From: Ornatilinea sp.
GTDB taxonomy: Bacteria > Chloroflexota > Anaerolineae > Anaerolineales > Anaerolineaceae
Assembly (NCBI GenBank): GCA_018433975.1
Contig: JAHDQE010000007.1
Coordinates: 1 to 64,000, forward strand
DNA: 64,000 nt
Direction of reading: 5' to 3'
This document shows positions 32,422 through 42,298 of this stretch, piece after piece (the stretch's first letter is position 1; each line of letters starts with the position of its first letter). Below the pieces are notes generated by a model. It made no database searches and was not told the DNA's origin. It saw nothing but the letters and a program-made list of their open reading frames with translations. A program made the position numbers and the translations under genes.

Positions 32422-35400
32422 TTAAACCCGGCTTGTGCTGCCGGGTGAAATTTCCGCTCTTGGGTTTGAGAATATTCGAGCAATCGCATCACCAAGCGCA
32501 CTATCATCCTGTTTCGAAAATTCCGGAAGTCCCATCTCACTCAACCAGCCGGTAGCTTTTTCCCGCATATCATATTCAGCAGCAGAATGGGCGATTACGG
32601 ATTGATACAAATCTGCGGCCTCACGGTGGTAATTCATTAATTGGAAACAGCGCCCGGCGTTGACGGCAACTTTTGTCGCGGAATCCACGGATTTGATCTC
32701 CCAGGCCAGTAGAATTGATTCTCGGAGGTATCCCATAGCCTGCTCGTAGTTGCCCAGGCCAATGTTTGCTTCTCCCAGAATGTTCAGACAAACAACAATG
32801 GTCCATTCTTCGCCAATCTGCCGGGCGATTTCAAGTGCCTGCTTCGAATACTCGACAGCCTGGGTGAACTCACCTCGGGCGATCTCCACTTCACTCAGGT
32901 TATTTAACGCAATCGCTACTCCATCCAGATCCCCAATTCTGCGACAGATCGAAAGACTGTCTTCATAGGTCGTTTGAGCATCCTCAAAACGCCCATCCTG
33001 ATAGTATATTTCCGCCAGATTATTTACCAATATCGCCTGGTAATAAAGGTACCCCAGATCATTCGCAATATCCAGGCTTTCGTGAAACAATGCCTCCGCT
33101 TCGGCATAATTCCCTTCCGAACAGGCAATATCCCCAAGCACATTCAAAGGCGCAATAAGACGGCGGCGGTCTTCCAACTTTCGCCCCATATTAACCGAAT
33201 CGATTAAAAAATTTTTTGCTTCGGAACGTTTCCCCAAACGGCTCTGGATCAGTCCCAAAAAATACAGGCTCCTGGTTTCCCCCAGATGATCTCCTGTTTC
33301 TCGATAATAATCGAGGTTTTGCCGGGCATAGAGTTCGGCACGAGGAAAGTCCTTCGCTCTCAGGTACACACCTCCCAGGGAAGAACGACAAAAAGCCAGT
33401 TCGTCCGGTATTACCAGACGCGTAAAAATTTCCTGCGAACGCTCCAGAGCTTCTAATGCCAGTTGATTTTTCCGACCATAATGCGCCAACGAGCCCATCC
33501 GGACCAACAGCTTTCCAAGCACAGTTTCCGTTTTCCGGTTGCATTCAGTTTTTACAGTTTCCTCAAGTATTTCAACCGCCAATTGGAATAGCGCAATCCC
33601 CTCATTGAAGCGGCTGTGAATATCAAAAAAATGATACAGCGGTTCGACACATAAGAGCATTTCATCCAATAAGTGGCAGCTGACCAGACAATCCCATGCC
33701 GCTCTTACATTGCCGATTTCAATTTCAATTTCGTTTAAGAGTTCTTTCTGGGAATTCCCGGCCTGTTCGGTAGACCGACTGGACAGGAATAAACTGTAAA
33801 ACCTTGCATGCACATTGCGCACCTCCTCGGGATTTCCCGATTTGGATAGTTGTTCTCCTGCATACTGCCGTAAGGCTTCATACATTTCATAACGTCTACT
33901 TGTGGGATTAAAACGAAGGAGAGATTGATTTACCAGAGCAGTCAGCATTTCCGGTGTGGCTCCCGCGATCTCCTGAGCCGCCTTTAAGTCGAATCCGCCG
34001 CGAAAGACTGAAAGTGCAGAAAACAAATGCTGTTCATCAGGTGTCAACACCTGCCAGGAAACGTTAAAAGCGGCGCTTAAACTCCGGTGTCGCGGAAGGA
34101 TATTGCTGGCCGCAGTCATCAATGCATCCAAATTAGCGGTAATTTTATCCGCGATTTCATCACAGGTTTGCTCCCAAATTGCCGCTGCGGCCAGCTCAAC
34201 GCCCAACGGCAGCCCTTCCAACATTTGACAGATCCGGATGGCCGCAGGAAGGGTGGACGCATCCGGCTTAAAAGTATGTAAGGCCTGGCGAGCGCGCTGA
34301 TAAAACAACGACACCGCATCATATTGCTGCGCAATCCCTTCCGGGCCAAACAGAACGACTGATTCTGAGAGATCTGTGGGGTATCCCAGCCCCTGAAGGG
34401 AGTAAACCCATTCTTCTTGCAGCAACAACCGCTCACGGGAAGTTACCACCAGCATCACACCGGGGGCATGTTGAAGGATTTCCACCAGCGGGTGGGTACC
34501 TTGCGGATCGTCTAAAAGGTGTTCATAATTATCCAGTACGAGCAGCACATTTCTATTACGCAGATAACCGGTTAAACGATTGGCCGGATCGTCCTGTTCT
34601 GAAAGAACCAGCCCCAGGGTATTTAGAATTTCAATGTAGATTTGTTCAAAGCTTGAAACGGCAGCCAGAGGAACAAAAAACACGCCATCACAGAACACGC
34701 CCAATTGCTCATGGGCAAGCTCTACCGCCAGGCGTGTCTTTCCGATTCCACCTGGTCCAAACAGCGTCAATAAACGGCAGGCGGGGTTAACCAACAGACT
34801 GGTGATTTCATCCAGGTCCCGTTCACGGCCCACAAAGGATGTGTAAGAAAAAGGAAGTTTTGAAGGATACGTCGAGATTTGAAACTCGGAATCCAATGTT
34901 TTATGACCCGCTGCGCGAATCCTTTCAAACAACCGCACGGTTTCAGGCAGCGGCTCTACCCCCAATTGGCTCAAAAGTACACCCTTGAGCACCCGGTATT
35001 GATTTTGAGCCGAACTCCATTGATGATCCAACGCATAAAGACGCATTAATTGAACGTGAGCGGATTCATCCCAGGGAGTAATCCCAATAATGCGTTGCAC
35101 CATCTGCCGCGCTAACGAATACATACCCCGTCGTTCATAGATTTCTGCAAGTAAGGCAAAACCCTCTACTGCTTTTTGATCAAGGTTTTCACGAGTAAGG
35201 ACCAGCCATTCATCAAATAGTGCGCTGGATTTCAAATCGAAATGTGCCAGAAAGTTCCCTTTTCGAAGTGCGAGAGCTGTTTTTAATTGCCGGATGTTGA
35301 GCTGCCCACAACCACTCTTGTGACGATAATACTTGCAGGCAGAAACCAGATTTTCCTGGAAGGCAAGTACGTCCACCCAAACAGATCCGGAATCAATCCG

Positions 35401-35685
35401 GACAGCATCGCGATCAACGATAAGAAAAGGTTTTTCAGAGTAGGTATCCCCTAAAATTTTACGCAGATTGGAAAGAGATTGTCGAAGACTGTGGAGCGCC
35501 TGTTCGTCGGATTGGTCGGACCAAAGCAAACTGGCAAGGTGCGAACGGCGTTGTGGATATCTATTTTCTATGGCCAGATAAACCAACAGGGCGCGCGTCT
35601 TATCGGTATCGAAACGACCAAGAGTTCTACCGTCTAGCTCAATTTGCAATTCCCCAAAACAGTTAATTCGAATTCCTGGCATCAT
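32422..35685 (-). CDS. BTAD/STAND/TPR transcriptional regulator
   Basis: A protein of 1,087 residues. Residues 1-95 are an OmpR-like winged helix (INCFGELQIELDGRTLGRFDTDKTRALLVYLAIE, LLWSDQSDEQALHSLRQSLSNLRKIL). Residues about 95-260 are the bacterial transcriptional activator domain. About 275-560 is an NB-ARC ATPase: Walker A GPGGIGKTR, Walker B VLLVLDNYEHLL, LVVTSRERL and the LEGLPLGVELAA motif. About 620-1,060 are TPR-type repeats. This is the SARP/AfsR-like architecture, common in Actinomycetota and Chloroflexota. It starts at ATGATG (35680-35685). It binds DNA directly; the ligand is unknown. It is divergent to the small gene at 35757 and the lipoprotein at 35980. Confidence 0.9.
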   Translation of the reverse strand: MMPGIRINCFGELQIELDGRTLGRFDTDKTRALLVYLAIENRYPQRRSHLASLLWSDQSDEQALHSLRQSLSNLRKILGDTYSEKPFLIVDRDAVRIDSGSVWVDVLAFQENLVSACKYYRHKSGCGQLNIRQLKTALALRKGNFLAHFDLKSSALFDEWLVLTRENLDQKAVEGFALLAEIYERRGMYSLARQMVQRIIGITPWDESAHVQLMRLYALDHQWSSAQNQYRVLKGVLLSQLGVEPLPETVRLFERIRAAGHKTLDSEFQISTYPSKLPFSYTSFVGRERDLDEITSLLVNPACRLLTLFGPGGIGKTRLAVELAHEQLGVFCDGVFFVPLAAVSSFEQIYIEILNTLGLVLSEQDDPANRLTGYLRNRNVLLVLDNYEHLLDDPQGTHPLVEILQHAPGVMLVVTSRERLLLQEEWVYSLQGLGYPTDLSESVVLFGPEGIAQQYDAVSLFYQRARQALHTFKPDASTLPAAIRICQMLEGLPLGVELAAAAIWEQTCDEIADKITANLDALMTAASNILPRHRSLSAAFNVSWQVLTPDEQHLFSALSVFRGGFDLKAAQEIAGATPEMLTALVNQSLLRFNPTSRRYEMYEALRQYAGEQLSKSGNPEEVRNVHARFYSLFLSSRSTEQAGNSQKELLNEIEIEIGNVRAAWDCLVSCHLLDEMLLCVEPLYHFFDIHSRFNEGIALFQLAVEILEETVKTECNRKTETVLGKLLVRMGSLAHYGRKNQLALEALERSQEIFTRLVIPDELAFCRSSLGGVYLRAKDFPRAELYARQNLDYYRETGDHLGETRSLYFLGLIQSRLGKRSEAKNFLIDSVNMGRKLEDRRRLIAPLNVLGDIACSEGNYAEAEALFHESLDIANDLGYLYYQAILVNNLAEIYYQDGRFEDAQTTYEDSLSICRRIGDLDGVAIALNNLSEVEIARGEFTQAVEYSKQALEIARQIGEEWTIVVCLNILGEANIGLGNYEQAMGYLRESILLAWEIKSVDSATKVAVNAGRCFQLMNYHREAADLYQSVIAHSAAEYDMREKATGWLSEMGLPEFSKQDDSALGDAIARIFSNPRAEISPGSTSRV

Positions 35686-35756
35686 TGCTCTTTATAAAAT
35701 GATATCGACTTTATTTTTTGACGTTCTTTTGACTATAAAAATGTAAATTAATTATA

Positions 35757-35990
35757 GTGAAAACCACCTATATTTCCTATCTTTTACGAATATGGCATAC
35801 CGACCGTCTAACCGGCACGGTCTGGATTATCACGCTCGAAGATCCTCATTCACATCAAGTTGTGCGCCTGAACAACCTGAACAATTTAATTGAATTTTTG
35901 CAACAAGCCGTTAATCTGGAGTGCAAAAACGATACCATTTTTTCCTCAACCACGCCGAAAAGAAAAAAAGGAGACTTACATGAAACGTAA
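35757..35990 (+). CDS. Small conserved-looking protein
   Basis: A protein of 77 residues from a GTG at 35757. The core YLLRIWHTDRLTGTVWIITLEDPHSHQ followed by LNNLIEFLQQ has the look of short Chloroflexota proteins found next to STAND/BTAD regulators (R-x-W, L-E-D-P-H and a Leu-rich C-terminal helix). No ribosome site is seen; the start may be leaderless, since TTGACT (35729-35734) and TATAGT (35753-35758) form a promoter-like pair over the start. The end overlaps the next gene's start by 11 nt in another frame. I rate it real but unproven. Confidence 0.5.
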   Translation: MKTTYISYLLRIWHTDRLTGTVWIITLEDPHSHQVVRLNNLNNLIEFLQQAVNLECKNDTIFSSTTPKRKKGDLHET

Positions 35991-37689
35991 ATTGATATCT
36001 TATCTATTTCTGGCTCTCATCCTGATGTTCGTATCGCTGGCCTGTGGCCTGGTAAGTCGATCATCGGATGATTCTAACCTAAAAGACGCAGTATCGGTAT
36101 TTAATTCCTCTGACAGTGATTTACTTTCAGAGGAATACCGCAGCGAAGCCGGTGGCTATTCCATAGGAAAAGTTCAGGACTACAACTTCACCGATACAAT
36201 TGGGATCATTCAAATGGCTTCGCCGGATGCAGACCCGGTCGCAGGACCGGCGATTATCGTTGTGGGGGGTCTGAATGATGTGGACGCCACAGCCGATGAG
36301 AGAATCCAAAAAGCGCGGGAGGAATCTCCCCAGTTTTCTTTTTCCAAAGCGAAAAAAATTAAAGTGGATGGGAAAGAAGGTTGGGAGATGGAGGTCGAAG
36401 GGGACTATGACGGTACAGCAATTGTAGGAAGAATGGTCATTGTGATGGTTACCCCTCGCCAACAATTCACCCTGGTGGCAACTGCACCCGAAGACCGCTG
36501 GAAGGAATTGGAGAAAATTTATGAAGCCGCGTTGGACTCTGTTAAACTTTTCGAAGCAAATCCCGACGCGGAAATTATCAACTCTGTTCCGGTGGAGGAA
36601 CAAACCACCGATTCAATCGGTGAAGTAGTCCCCGTTGAAGAACAAAATACAGGTGGGGAAATTCGTCAATGGGCAGTCTCGGCACGCGCAGGCTCTCAAT
36701 ATTCGGACCCGGATTGGTCGGCCTCGCAGGCGGTTGGCGAACCGAATGTGGACTATTGTGGAGACAATACAAACGCCTGGGCACCGTACAGTCCCACCTC
36801 AATAGATTGGATCGAACTTACCTATGCCACGCCGGTATTGCCAACAGAAGTCAATATCTATCAGAGCTACAACCCCTCACAGGTATATGAAGTGGATATC
36901 GTTGACACCAACGACGATGTCTACATTATCTGGGCTGGTGAGCCGGAATATGTAAGCACTTGTCCGGATGTAATGACAATTTCTCTGGATCTGGAAGGCG
37001 AAATGATAGAAGTACAAAAAGTTGCGGTTTTGGTCGACCAATCCATTCTCAACCTGGGTTGGGTGGAAATCGATGCGGTTGAATTGGTCGGCACCTTACC
37101 CGGTGGCCAGGCTCCGCAGCAAACCGCATCCGAGCCCCCCGCAGCGGTTACAGAAAATATGTCCGCTCCGACCAATTACAGTGGATGGATGGCCGGACCG
37201 GTTTATCAGGGCTATTTAAAGGTGATTCCCGGTAAGACAAAGGTGGATGAAATAGACAAACTGTTAGGCCTGGAAGGCCAGCGCAGCACCGAGAATTGGA
37301 AACCGCGCCCTACTCATGCCGATACGTATATTTATAAATTGCAGAAGGATAATATGATTGCATGGATCAGTGTGGATACCAGCGGAGTAGTTTACAAGAA
37401 GTCAATTTCGGCAAACACACAACCCAGCGATTTTCAATTAGGAACCGTTAATCAAGATACCTATAACGAACTGAATGCAATTTATAAGCGCGATCAGGTT
37501 ATTCCTTACGCTGTATATGCTAATCTCCTTGAATCTCCCGGTTTCCTTAGCGAACAGGTTCTGCGGGAAGACGGACGGATGGTGGCAACCTACTTATGGT
37601 TCAATGCGAAGGGCGACAAAATGGTAGGAATTTTTTACGATGGTAAATTGACCGGTATTGCAGGATTATCTTACGTCTCAAACCCTTGA
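35980..37689 (+). CDS. Large exported lipoprotein, unknown
   Basis: A protein of 569 residues starting at the ATG 35980, seven bases after AAAGGAG. The signal peptide ends in a lipobox (SLACGLV). Three parts are visible: residues about 50-200, a beta-rich domain (GYSIGKVQDYNFTDTIGIIQMAS, with PRQQFTLVATAPEDRW), then an acidic linker, and about 240-385 a galactose-binding-like jelly roll (WAVSARAGSQYSDPDWSASQAVGEPN, WIELTYATPVLPTEVNIYQSY). The C-terminal 150 residues include VIPGKTKVDEIDKLLG, an SmpA/lipoprotein-like helix. Discoidin-like domains bind glycans or lipids. It is probably co-expressed with the short gene upstream. Function unknown. Confidence 0.75.
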   Translation: MKRKLISYLFLALILMFVSLACGLVSRSSDDSNLKDAVSVFNSSDSDLLSEEYRSEAGGYSIGKVQDYNFTDTIGIIQMASPDADPVAGPAIIVVGGLNDVDATADERIQKAREESPQFSFSKAKKIKVDGKEGWEMEVEGDYDGTAIVGRMVIVMVTPRQQFTLVATAPEDRWKELEKIYEAALDSVKLFEANPDAEIINSVPVEEQTTDSIGEVVPVEEQNTGGEIRQWAVSARAGSQYSDPDWSASQAVGEPNVDYCGDNTNAWAPYSPTSIDWIELTYATPVLPTEVNIYQSYNPSQVYEVDIVDTNDDVYIIWAGEPEYVSTCPDVMTISLDLEGEMIEVQKVAVLVDQSILNLGWVEIDAVELVGTLPGGQAPQQTASEPPAAVTENMSAPTNYSGWMAGPVYQGYLKVIPGKTKVDEIDKLLGLEGQRSTENWKPRPTHADTYIYKLQKDNMIAWISVDTSGVVYKKSISANTQPSDFQLGTVNQDTYNELNAIYKRDQVIPYAVYANLLESPGFLSEQVLREDGRMVATYLWFNAKGDKMVGIFYDGKLTGIAGLSYVSNP

Positions 37690-37889
37690 CCCATCCAGGG
37701 CAAGAAAGAAGGATAATTTTCGCCACAAAGCTCGCAAGCAGAATTTTTCGAAGATCACACCCATGCCGGGAGAGCTGCCCGCGAAAGCTGCGCTTTGATC
37801 CAGGAAGCACTTTCATAGGACGGGCGGGAATCTTTGTGACGCCGCACCATACGAAAGATTGACCAGGTTTGTGAAAAGAGAAAAACCTC

Positions 37890-40529
37890 ATGATAAAACG
37901 ATTGTTATTGTGTATTTTGATCCTGACTTTATTCATGAGCGGTTGCAGCGGAGGTGCTGCTGAGGATGTAAGCGGTCTACAATCGCGCAATGATGACAAC
38001 ACAGATTCGCAATCATCCTCAGCTTCCGCTGCATCCGGCGCAGTGCCTGATAATTCCAGAACAAATAACGCAGCGATACCGGAGGGTCAAGAACCGGCTA
38101 CAAATCTTTCTTCCCCTGCCGCCGAAGCCACGCTCACCCCCAGCCCAATCCCCTTATCCCCAACGGGAGATTGGCAGATCACCAACGACACCGGTGAAGC
38201 GGTAGAACTTCTTTCAATGACCCGCGGAGCCGTGCCGGGGCGCATTTTTATGACAACCTGGTCGCCGGACGGCAAAATACTGGCTGTGGCCGGTTCCGGT
38301 GGAGCGGTCCTGCTGGATGGTTCCACCCTGCAAACCCTTGAAGAAATAGATTTGGCCGTGCCTGCTTCCAACTTCTCCTTCAGCAGGGATGGACAACGCC
38401 TGGCGATTGGCAGCATGACCCGCACCGTCCAGGTGTGGGATATACCCGGCAGGCGGATGGTCCAGGTGATCCCGGAGGCCGGCCAATCCGTATTCATCAG
38501 CCCGGATGGAAAACTGGTAGCAGCCGTTGACGATAACGCTGTTTTCGACAGCAATTTCAACTCGGATTCATCAAAGGTCGAAATCCGTGTTTTTCAAGTA
38601 GACACAGGAAAAATGCTCAGTGAATTCAGCGCCATCACAGCAATCGTCTGGCAAAATCCGGTTTCCCCGGTAACCGTAGGAGGGTTTTTCAGCGCGGATG
38701 GGCGGATTTTCCAGGTAGCCAACAACCTCGGAGATGTCCGCGCCTGGGATGTGTACAGCGGCAAGTTGCTGGGGACTTCAATCAACGAGCAGACTCGCAT
38801 GCGGTTAAGCACCGGAATCTGTGAGGCCAGTGGGAACAGCGGACAGAGCTTCGCGTTGGCCTGCGAGATCAGCTACATGGATCCGCCCTGCAACGAAGAT
38901 GTCGTCGGCTGCAATCCCGTTGCGCGGTGGCGTTATGACATCGGTTTGTGGGAAACCGCCCAGTTGAAACGCTCGACCAACATCGTTTATCAGGATCCGT
39001 TGGGAAGTGGGCTTTACCTGTTCTACGACTCCGGCCAGCGCAAGGTTTCAATGCTCGACAGTTTCAAACCCAATATCTACCAGCCCGCGCTGAACGGAAC
39101 GGCATCCGTTCAGACATTGCCCCCTGCCTGGTCTGTGCTTGTGGAAGAAATGAAATGCGAGAATTGCCCATTCCCTGTCACACTAAGCCCGGACGGCTCT
39201 CGGCTGGCTGCCGGGAACGGAAAGTCCATCGCATTATTTGAGATGACAACGGGTGAAACGGCCCAAACCACACAGGACAGCACCAGCGTTTTGACCAGCG
39301 CGGCCCTGGGGGCCTTGAACGGACAGCCTGTTCTGGCTGCCGGATTCTCTGATGGAATAATCTCCTATCTCGAACCGGGGAACAACAATCCAATTGAATC
39401 CATACAAGATACCGATGGAAATCCGATCAACAAAATGGTTTTCGCGGGTGATAATCTGTTGTCATTAAATAAAGGCGGAGCAATCAAGCTGTGGCAGCCA
39501 GGCAACCCGGAACCGCTGCGCACATATAAGACCATCTTTGTTATCCTCACACAATACAATACCTATCGTTTCGAATACAGTCCGACAACCGGCCTGATCC
39601 TGGTGGACACCGAAAAGGGAACCGGATCAAGTTCGCGCCAGCCGCAATTAACCACATACGATGTACAAACCGGGAACGAACGTTTTTCCATCACAGACAA
39701 ACCGGACGCGCTCGCCTTCAGCGGTGATGGTCGCTGGCTGGCGCTGGGAGGAGGGCACCGGGCAACCATTTACAACGCAAACAACGGTGAACTATTGCGG
39801 GAATATGTACTGCAGGGAACCGGACGGTCTGTCAGTGGCATCGCCCTCAATACGGACGGCAGCCTGTTGTCCGTTGCAGAAAGCGGGATCGCATCCATCC
39901 TCAATGTGAACACTCAGGAAGTGATCGCCCAGGTCCAGGAGGAAAACTTCACCCCCAATCTGGTTGAATTCAGTCCGGGAGGCTGTGTACTGGCGGTTGG
40001 CAGCGTGGAGGGCGACCTGCTGCTTGCGGACCCTGCCACCGGAGAGGTTCTAATCAGATTAGATGGACACGCCGGAGAAGTCAATCATCTGGCTTTCAGC
40101 CAGGACGGACGGCTGTTACTGAGCGTTGGAATCGACTATCAGGCGCGAATATGGGGCCAGGCTGGCGCACTGAATCTGCCGTCCGGAGAACCCGCTGCCC
40201 AATCCTGCCGCATCGCATCCATCCCGGCCACTTCCACACCCACCCTGACGGCAACTCCGGTTACACCCACCGCGACTCCCACGCAGGTCTCTTTTACTCG
40301 CAGCCTGTATCTTTCGGACCCCATGATGTACGGTGGAGATGTTTTACAGCTTCAAAAGCGGCTTTACGAATTAGGCTACACGGGTGTAGGGACCCCGGAT
40401 GGTTGGTTTGGCCCTAAAACCGACGAGGCTGTGCGAAAGTTCCAGGAGCACAACAACCTGGTCGTAGATGGCATCGTCGGCAGCATCACCTGGACACAGC
40501 TCTTCAATAGCAACGCCATTGGCTCATAG
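37890..40529 (+). CDS. WD40-repeat lipoprotein with C-terminal peptidoglycan-binding domain
   Basis: A protein of 879 residues with a lipobox (LFMSGCSGG) and a Ser/Thr/Pro-rich linker to about residue 100. About 110-760 has at least eight WD40-type blades (TTWSPDGKILAVAGSGGAVLLD, SFSRDGQRLAIGSMTRTVQVWD, LAFSQDGRLLLSVGIDYQARIWG). A Pro/Thr linker (TATPVTPTATPT) leads to a PG_binding_1 domain (about 805-870: VLQLQKRLYELGYTGVGTPDGWFGPKTDEAVRKFQEHN). The domain set anchors a propeller to membrane and murein together. Likely a surface scaffold or sensor. It starts at an ATG after AGAGAAAAACC and is followed by a hairpin terminator. Confidence 0.85.
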   Translation: MIKRLLLCILILTLFMSGCSGGAAEDVSGLQSRNDDNTDSQSSSASAASGAVPDNSRTNNAAIPEGQEPATNLSSPAAEATLTPSPIPLSPTGDWQITNDTGEAVELLSMTRGAVPGRIFMTTWSPDGKILAVAGSGGAVLLDGSTLQTLEEIDLAVPASNFSFSRDGQRLAIGSMTRTVQVWDIPGRRMVQVIPEAGQSVFISPDGKLVAAVDDNAVFDSNFNSDSSKVEIRVFQVDTGKMLSEFSAITAIVWQNPVSPVTVGGFFSADGRIFQVANNLGDVRAWDVYSGKLLGTSINEQTRMRLSTGICEASGNSGQSFALACEISYMDPPCNEDVVGCNPVARWRYDIGLWETAQLKRSTNIVYQDPLGSGLYLFYDSGQRKVSMLDSFKPNIYQPALNGTASVQTLPPAWSVLVEEMKCENCPFPVTLSPDGSRLAAGNGKSIALFEMTTGETAQTTQDSTSVLTSAALGALNGQPVLAAGFSDGIISYLEPGNNNPIESIQDTDGNPINKMVFAGDNLLSLNKGGAIKLWQPGNPEPLRTYKTIFVILTQYNTYRFEYSPTTGLILVDTEKGTGSSSRQPQLTTYDVQTGNERFSITDKPDALAFSGDGRWLALGGGHRATIYNANNGELLREYVLQGTGRSVSGIALNTDGSLLSVAESGIASILNVNTQEVIAQVQEENFTPNLVEFSPGGCVLAVGSVEGDLLLADPATGEVLIRLDGHAGEVNHLAFSQDGRLLLSVGIDYQARIWGQAGALNLPSGEPAAQSCRIASIPATSTPTLTATPVTPTATPTQVSFTRSLYLSDPMMYGGDVLQLQKRLYELGYTGVGTPDGWFGPKTDEAVRKFQEHNNLVVDGIVGSITWTQLFNSNAIGS

Positions 40530-40542
40530 AAAAACGACAAAA

Positions 40543-40574
40543 ACGAGCAGGGCACCGTCTGGTGCCCTGCTCGT
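40543..40574. terminator. Convergent terminator hairpin, second copy
   Basis: ACGAGCAGGGCACC (40543-40556) and GGTGCCCTGCTCGT (40561-40574) pair around the loop GTCT. The minus strand continues into GTTTTTGTCGTTTTT, a good terminator for the VOC gene. The stem is shared with 32253-32282, where the loop is AGAC, the reverse complement of GTCT. Confidence 0.8.
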
Positions 40575-40640
40575 AAAGTATTAAAAAATCATTGTCGGAC
40601 CCGGTTCAACAATTCCGCTTGGGGGTTGGATCAAACCGAC

Positions 40641-41072
40641 CTATCCGTCCTGGCTTTTTTCGTAGTTAACCATCCACTGAATTCCATACTGATCCGTGAC
40701 CAAGCCGTAATAACCTCCCCAAAACACATCCTGCAACGGCATATCCACCTTACCGCCTGCCGAGAGCCGATTGAAATAGCTTTCCGCCTCTTCTTTGCTC
40801 TCCGGTTCTAGCAGGATAGAAAAGTTATTCCCGGCTGTCAATGAACGTCCCATCGATTCCATAGCATCGGTCGCGTGAAGAACAAGATTCTTGCCAACTG
40901 GCAAAGAGATATGTATGATCTTTTCTCCATCCTCAGCGGATAAACCCTCCATACCCGGTACCTCCCGGAACCTTTGCAACCGGGAAAATTCACCCCCAAA
41001 AATCGATTGATAAAACTTGAAAGCATTTTCCGTGGTTCCATTGAAGTTTAAATAGAGATTGGCAGTTATCAT
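40641..41072 (-). CDS. VOC family (PhnB-like) protein
   Basis: A protein of 143 residues of the vicinal oxygen chelate fold: ANLYLNFNGTTENAFKFYQSIFGGE opens as in PhnB-like proteins, then HISLPVGKNLVLHATDA, FSILLEPESKEEAESYFNRLSAGG and the closing YYGLVTDQYGIQWMVNYEK. These fold-level features are sure. PhnB-type members bind a metal in some cases, but their reactions are mostly unknown. A second VOC protein lies 750 bp upstream on the same strand, with a DinB gene between them. They could form a loose stress-response group. Confidence 0.82.
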   Translation of the reverse strand: MITANLYLNFNGTTENAFKFYQSIFGGEFSRLQRFREVPGMEGLSAEDGEKIIHISLPVGKNLVLHATDAMESMGRSLTAGNNFSILLEPESKEEAESYFNRLSAGGKVDMPLQDVFWGGYYGLVTDQYGIQWMVNYEKSQDG

Positions 41073-41172
41073 TTTGGCTCCATTTTGTAATTATCCGGCA
41101 TGTTTCTTACATTGTATATACAAATAATCAACTAACAATCTCCCTGTAAAAACATTTTGCTACGCACAGAAA

Positions 41173-41697
41173 CTAAACCCGTTTTCTGCTCTGTGCGATC
41201 CATCGGGAATCTACCCCGGCATTTTGCCCAAGAAACATATTCAACTGCGCGCCATGTTCCTGGACATGGCGCATATTATCCAGAATTAGCCCTAGAAAAT
41301 TGACCTCGCCCCAGGGAAACCGGCAGAGCTGGCGGGCTCTTTCATCCGTCAGAGTTTCCAGCGTTATCTGGCATTTCCTGCGGTCGTGATCCAGATAAGC
41401 GAGTAATTCATCCCGGATATACTGCCGCTCAGGGAGTACCCCGGCCGGGTCCATCTCATCCAGCGTAAAAGGAGCGGGAGGAGAATACCCTTCCGGCGAT
41501 CCGGAAAGATAGAAATCCAGCCAAAAAAGTGCGTGATAAGCAACATACCAGAATTCCGAGAATTCCGGCGGCATCGAACGGTTATTCCACATTCTGCCGC
41601 TCCAGAGCTCATCGGGACAATTAAGCAGGGCATTTTCAAGCATATCGATTGCTGCTCCAAACTGCTTCCAGAGCGTTTTTCTCCAGATAGGATCCAT
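41173..41697 (-). CDS. DinB-family protein
   Basis: A protein of 174 residues with four-helix-bundle DinB/YfiT features: WKQFGAAIDMLENALLNCPDELWSGR, FWYVAYHALFWLDFYLSG (first His) and NMRHVQEHGAQLNMFLGQ (H-x-x-E-H-x-x-Q). The three His would hold a divalent metal as in bacillithiol transferases. A thiol-S-transferase or metal-dependent hydrolase role is possible. It sits between two VOC-family genes, with about 100 bp to each. Confidence 0.8.
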   Translation of the reverse strand: MDPIWRKTLWKQFGAAIDMLENALLNCPDELWSGRMWNNRSMPPEFSEFWYVAYHALFWLDFYLSGSPEGYSPPAPFTLDEMDPAGVLPERQYIRDELLAYLDHDRRKCQITLETLTDERARQLCRFPWGEVNFLGLILDNMRHVQEHGAQLNMFLGQNAGVDSRWIAQSRKRV

Positions 41698-41815
41698 TTC
41701 ATTCCTCTCAGATCATGTAGCTTCCCCCGGTTTATCGCCGGGAACGTCATTCAATACAAACTATAAAATGAATGTTTGTCCAATCGGACACATCGGGAAC
41801 AGAAAGAGAATGTGC

Positions 41816-42298
41816 TTATGAATCATTCCCTTTTTCATAAGCCTGCTTTAAACCCGCTATGTCCAGTTTACCCATCTGCAGCATGGCTTTCGTAACGCGC
41901 TCCGATTTCTCTTTATCCGGATCATTTAACATCTCACCGAGCACAACGGGGACAATCTGCCACGAAATACCAAATTGATCCTTTAACCAGCCGCATTGTT
42001 CCTTTTCCCCGCCTTCGGAGAGCTTCTCCCACAATTCGTCAATTTCCTCCTGAGTCTCACAGTGCACAAAAAATGAGATTGCCGGAGAAAAAGAGAACAC
42101 CGGGCCGCCGTTTAACACAATAAACTCCTGGTCATTGAGGTAAAACGTGGCCGTCATCACCGTTCCATTTTCCCCGGGTCCCGCTTCCCCATAACGCGTG
42201 ACCGTTCCGATCCTCGAATTCTTAAAAACAGAGGTGTAGAAAAGCATGGCTTCTTCTGCCTGGTCATCAAACCAGAGAAACGGAGTAATTTTTTGCAT
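41816..42298 (-). CDS. VOC family (3-demethylubiquinone methyltransferase-like) protein
   Basis: A protein of 160 residues: KITPFLWFDDQAEEAMLFYTSVFKNSRI, TATFYLNDQEFIVLNGGP, FVHCETQEEIDELWEKLSEGGEKEQCGWLKDQFGISWQIVPVVLGEML. This is the 3-dmu-9_3-mt type VOC domain, named after a mistaken methyltransferase. No SAM site is present. Enzymatic role unknown. The gene starts with a good GGAGG site and is separated from the hydrogenase operon by an intrinsic terminator. Confidence 0.82.
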   Translation of the reverse strand: MQKITPFLWFDDQAEEAMLFYTSVFKNSRIGTVTRYGEAGPGENGTVMTATFYLNDQEFIVLNGGPVFSFSPAISFFVHCETQEEIDELWEKLSEGGEKEQCGWLKDQFGISWQIVPVVLGEMLNDPDKEKSERVTKAMLQMGKLDIAGLKQAYEKGNDS

